Assembly (NCBI GenBank): GCA_902624535.1
Contig: CACNYF010000003.1
Coordinates: 1 to 64,000, forward strand
Direction: 5' to 3'
DNA from: an uncultured Pelagibacteraceae bacterium
Lineage (GTDB): Bacteria; Pseudomonadota; Alphaproteobacteria; Pelagibacterales; Pelagibacteraceae
Length of the DNA: 64,000 bases
Part shown: positions 61,580 to 64,000 of the stretch, in pieces
How the letters are laid out: each line of letters begins with the position of its first letter
Numbering within the stretch: the first letter of the stretch is position 1
Translations under genes and position numbers: made by a program
The notes under the pieces: generated by a model
Seen by the model: only the letters and a program-made list of their open reading frames with translations
Told to the model about the DNA's origin: nothing
Database searches by the model: none

Positions 61580-62871
61580 TATTTGAATACTCTTTTAAAT
61601 ATATAATTTACATTTTTTAAATGTTTGTCATATGTAAAGATTTTATCTAATCTTTTTTCACTTATTTTACCAGTGATTGATTTATCACTTTTTAAAAGTG
61701 TTAATAGATTTGTATTTTTTGCAAAACTAGCTTTTGCATGAGACTGAACTAATCTATACGCTTTCTCTCTAGCGATACCTGATTTAGTTAGTTCTAACAT
61801 TACCTCTTGAGAAAAAACAAGACCTCTTGTTAAGTTTAAATTTTTTATCATCGTTTTTGGATAAACAATCATTTTCTCTAAAATTCCTGACAGTCTAACT
61901 AAAGCAAAATCTAAAGTAATATTTGCATCTGGACCAATATTTCTTTCAACACTAGAATGAGAAATATCTCTTTCATGCCATAAAGAAATATTTTCTAAAG
62001 CTGGAATTACATAGCTTCTTACCATTCTTGCAAGTCCGGTGAGATTTTCACTTAATATTGGATTTTTTTTATGAGGCATAGCAGATGAGCCCTTTTGATC
62101 TTTTGAAAAGTATTCCTGTAATTCATAAACTTCTGATCTTTGTAAATGCCTTATTTCTGTCGCTACTCTTTCAATAGATCCAGCAATAATCCCAAGAACT
62201 GCAAAATAATGTGCATGTCTGTCTCTCGGTATAATTTGAGTTGAAATTGGCTCAGCTTTTAATTTTAATTTCTTTGCAACATAAGTTTCAATTTTAGGAT
62301 TTATATTAGCAAACGTTCCTACAGCTCCAGAAATTGCACATGTTGATACATTTTCTATTGCATCTTTTAATCTTAATTTGTTTCTTTTAAATTCTTCATA
62401 AAATGATGCTAATTTTAGTCCAAATGTAATTGGTTCCGCATGAATACCATGACTTCTTCCAATACATGGAGTTAATTTATATTTTTTAGCCTGTTTTTTT
62501 AAAACATATAAAATTTTATCAATGTCTTTTAATAAAATATTTCCTGACTGAACCAATTGAATATTTAAAGTTGTATCTAAAACATCAGATGAGGTCATGC
62601 CTTGATGAAGATATCTTGCTTTAAGACCCGCTTGTTCGGTAATTGATGTTAAAAAAGCAATTACATCATGCTTAACTTTTGCTTCTATATCATGAATTCT
62701 TTTAACTTTGATTTTGCCTTTTTTTTTAACTAATGATGCAACTCCTTTAGGAATAATTTTATATTTTTCCATTGCCTCAGCCGCAGCAATTTCTACATCT
62801 AACCAAATCTTATATTTGTTTTCTTCAGACCAAATACTGACAAGCTCTTTTCTAGAATATCTTGATATCAT
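61579..62871 (-). CDS. purB: Adenylosuccinate lyase
   Basis: The 430-residue fumarase-superfamily lyase acts twice in AMP synthesis, on SAICAR and adenylosuccinate. Signature loop GSSAMPHKKNPILSENL, catalytic histidine region GRSHGIHAEP and the N-terminal MISRYSRKELVSIW are clear. It shares one base with both map and purC. Confidence 0.97.
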   Translation of the reverse strand: MISRYSRKELVSIWSEENKYKIWLDVEIAAAEAMEKYKIIPKGVASLVKKKGKIKVKRIHDIEAKVKHDVIAFLTSITEQAGLKARYLHQGMTSSDVLDTTLNIQLVQSGNILLKDIDKILYVLKKQAKKYKLTPCIGRSHGIHAEPITFGLKLASFYEEFKRNKLRLKDAIENVSTCAISGAVGTFANINPKIETYVAKKLKLKAEPISTQIIPRDRHAHYFAVLGIIAGSIERVATEIRHLQRSEVYELQEYFSKDQKGSSAMPHKKNPILSENLTGLARMVRSYVIPALENISLWHERDISHSSVERNIGPDANITLDFALVRLSGILEKMIVYPKTMIKNLNLTRGLVFSQEVMLELTKSGIAREKAYRLVQSHAKASFAKNTNLLTLLKSDKSITGKISEKRLDKIFTYDKHLKNVNYIFKRVFK

Positions 62872-63641
62872 TAATTATATGGGGGCCTCGTATAACCTTT
62901 AACAGATTCTGTAAAAATTTCATATGAATCTTCAGTAATACCAACAGTGTGCTCAAATTGTGCTGATAAAGATTTATCTTTAGTTACTGCTGTCCAACCA
63001 TCATTTAAAACTTTTGTGTCATATTTTCCGTAATTTATCATTGGTTCAATTGTAAAAGTCATACCAGGTATTAGTTCTTTGCCAGTATTTTTAGATCCAT
63101 AATGAAGTATATTTGGAGGTTCATGAAATAAATTGCTTATTCCATGCCCACAAAAATCTCTTACAACTGAATAACCTTTGCTTTCAACATAAGATTGAAT
63201 TTCAAATCCTATATCACCAAGTTTTTTACCTGGCTCTAAAATAGATATTGCTTTCATCAATGAGTCATAGGTTGCTTCAATTAAATTTTTTGCCTTAACT
63301 GGAACATTTCCAATTTCATACATTCTACTTGTATCTCCATAATAATTATCAATGACCGCTGTCACATCAACATTAACTGCATCACCATCTTCTAAAATTC
63401 TCTCAGAGGGTATTCCATGACAAACTACATGATTTAATGATGTGCAGAGTGATTTTTCAAAACCTCTATAAAATAATGGAGCTGAATAACCACCATTATC
63501 TTTTATAAATTCATAGCCTAATTTATCAATCTTATCTGTTGATATTCCAGGTTTAATATAATCTGTAAGCATGTCTAAAGTTTTAGATGCAAGCTTTCCA
63601 GCTACTCTCATCTTTTCAAATTTTTCTTTATAATCACTCAT
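62871..63641 (-). CDS. map: Methionine aminopeptidase, type I
   Basis: The 256-residue metallopeptidase removes initiator methionine. Substrate histidine is in HVVCHGIPS; metal ligands follow in NVDVTAVIDNYYGDTSRM, CGHGISNLFHEPP, TIEPMI and QFEHTV. Unusually placed at the head of a purine operon, it overlaps sfsA by eight bases upstream and purB by one base downstream. Confidence 0.96.
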   Translation of the reverse strand: MSDYKEKFEKMRVAGKLASKTLDMLTDYIKPGISTDKIDKLGYEFIKDNGGYSAPLFYRGFEKSLCTSLNHVVCHGIPSERILEDGDAVNVDVTAVIDNYYGDTSRMYEIGNVPVKAKNLIEATYDSLMKAISILEPGKKLGDIGFEIQSYVESKGYSVVRDFCGHGISNLFHEPPNILHYGSKNTGKELIPGMTFTIEPMINYGKYDTKVLNDGWTAVTKDKSLSAQFEHTVGITEDSYEIFTESVKGYTRPPYN

Positions 63642-64000
63642 CTATAATATTAATTTTTTTTTCAATTTTAATCTCTTTAGAACTAAGTTTGCATCTATAA
63701 GCGAGAAATTTTACTCCTGCTTTTTTTGCTTTTTTATAGTTTTCAAAATAAATATGATCAATATCTTTTGCAATTCTAAAATTATTTATATTTTGAATTT
63801 GCGTTAAAAATAAGACATATGGTTTATAACCTTTTTTAATTGATTTAATTAACATATTTAGATGTTTTGTTCCTCTTGATGTTACCGCATCAGGAAATTC
63901 AGCAACATCTTTTTCTCTAAATAATGTTACATTTTTTACTTCTATTAAATTATTATCACATAAAAAGTCAAATCTTGTATCATCACTGAATTTAAATTCT
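63634..64000 (-). CDS. sfsA: SfsA family protein (partial)
   Basis: The gene runs off the right edge; the ORF track shows only the part after an internal methionine. Reading further back in frame gives DTRFDFLCDNNLIEVKNVTLF then FPDAVTSRGTKHLNMLI, which is the SfsA nuclease-like core (VEVKSVTL, FPDAxTxRGxKHL). SfsA is a DNA-binding, PD-(D/E)XK-like protein linked to sugar fermentation in E. coli, with an uncertain function. The final codons overlap map by eight bases. Confidence 0.9.
   Translation of the reverse strand, partial: EFKFSDDTRFDFLCDNNLIEVKNVTLFREKDVAEFPDAVTSRGTKHLNMLIKSIKKGYKPYVLFLTQIQNINNFRIAKDIDHIYFENYKKAKKAGVKFLAYRCKLSSKEIKIEKKINIIDE

Noticed and set aside
1-64000. CRISPR arrays, insertion sequences, rRNA genes or prophage structural genes
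   Set aside because: No regularly spaced repeat arrays, transposase or phage structural proteins and no rRNA-like sequence were seen on either strand.

Overview
The window is a very A+T-rich, tightly packed chromosomal segment. Genes often overlap by 1 to 8 bases, and no gene-free stretch reaches 300 bases. The gene set points to a streamlined marine alphaproteobacterium of the SAR11 (Pelagibacterales) type: many substrate-binding-protein transporters (ABC, TTT and TRAP), the 2-methylcitrate cycle prpDBC, an alternative oxidase, an S-adenosylmethionine decarboxylase/spermidine synthase fusion, malonyl-CoA decarboxylase, and Grx4 beside BolA. The taxonomic call is inference from gene content and composition; no rRNA is present. 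I see no CRISPR array, insertion sequence or complete prophage.

Layout. 1-2100 (minus): the end of a D-malate/tartrate dehydrogenase and GMP reductase. 2205-5351 (plus): a fluoroacetate-dehalogenase-like hydrolase, a TauD-type dioxygenase, an AEC transporter, a secreted protein and a tiny basic protein. 5351-6841: a 1.39-kb cargo cassette inserted at a tRNA(CAU) gene. It is bounded by a 101-bp direct repeat containing the tRNA promoter and 5' two-thirds of the tRNA, has 11-bp-phased GATCACA heptamers just inside both ends, and carries a secreted polysaccharide-lyase-like gene. 6870-13569: apt, mtnP, mtnA, DUF1015, trpB2, a class II aldolase and a speD-speE fusion. Apart from the DUF1015 and trpB2 genes, these could make methylthioadenosine and recycle it to AMP and DHAP. 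13629-16647: amino-acid ABC binding protein, two permeases and a nitrilase, without an ATPase gene.

16675-24211: surface glycosyltransferases, an AbrB-type permease and a complete tctCBA tricarboxylate transporter. 24232-29651: small enzymes (two carbonic-anhydrase-like proteins, a PNPOx-like flavoprotein, a 3-hydroxyacid dehydrogenase), a secreted HEVHH protein, an MFS permease and rpoZ with an acidic tail. 29652-36909: a CaiB-type CoA-transferase diverging from a TRAP transporter that runs into malonyl-CoA decarboxylase, dusA and a TSUP permease. 36996-42454: phosphomannomutase, nrdAB, a nitroreductase and an IsdG-like monooxygenase. 42449-48041 (minus): flavodoxin-fold quinone reductase, alternative oxidase, prpDBC and gph. 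48111-57112 (plus): a stand-alone GlmU acetyltransferase domain, glmS, class II DAHP synthase, nadE, cysS, cimA, trmJ and rpsD. 57113-64000 (minus): sfsA-map-purB-purC-purS-purQ-purL-bolA-grxD, apparently one long operon.

Two patterns stand out. The first is the tRNA-anchored cassette with integrase-arm-like repeats but no integrase. The second is that in all three binding-protein operons (ABC, TTT, TRAP) a strong hairpin sits exactly between the binding-protein gene and the first membrane gene, where it would cover that gene's ribosome-binding site or start codon.
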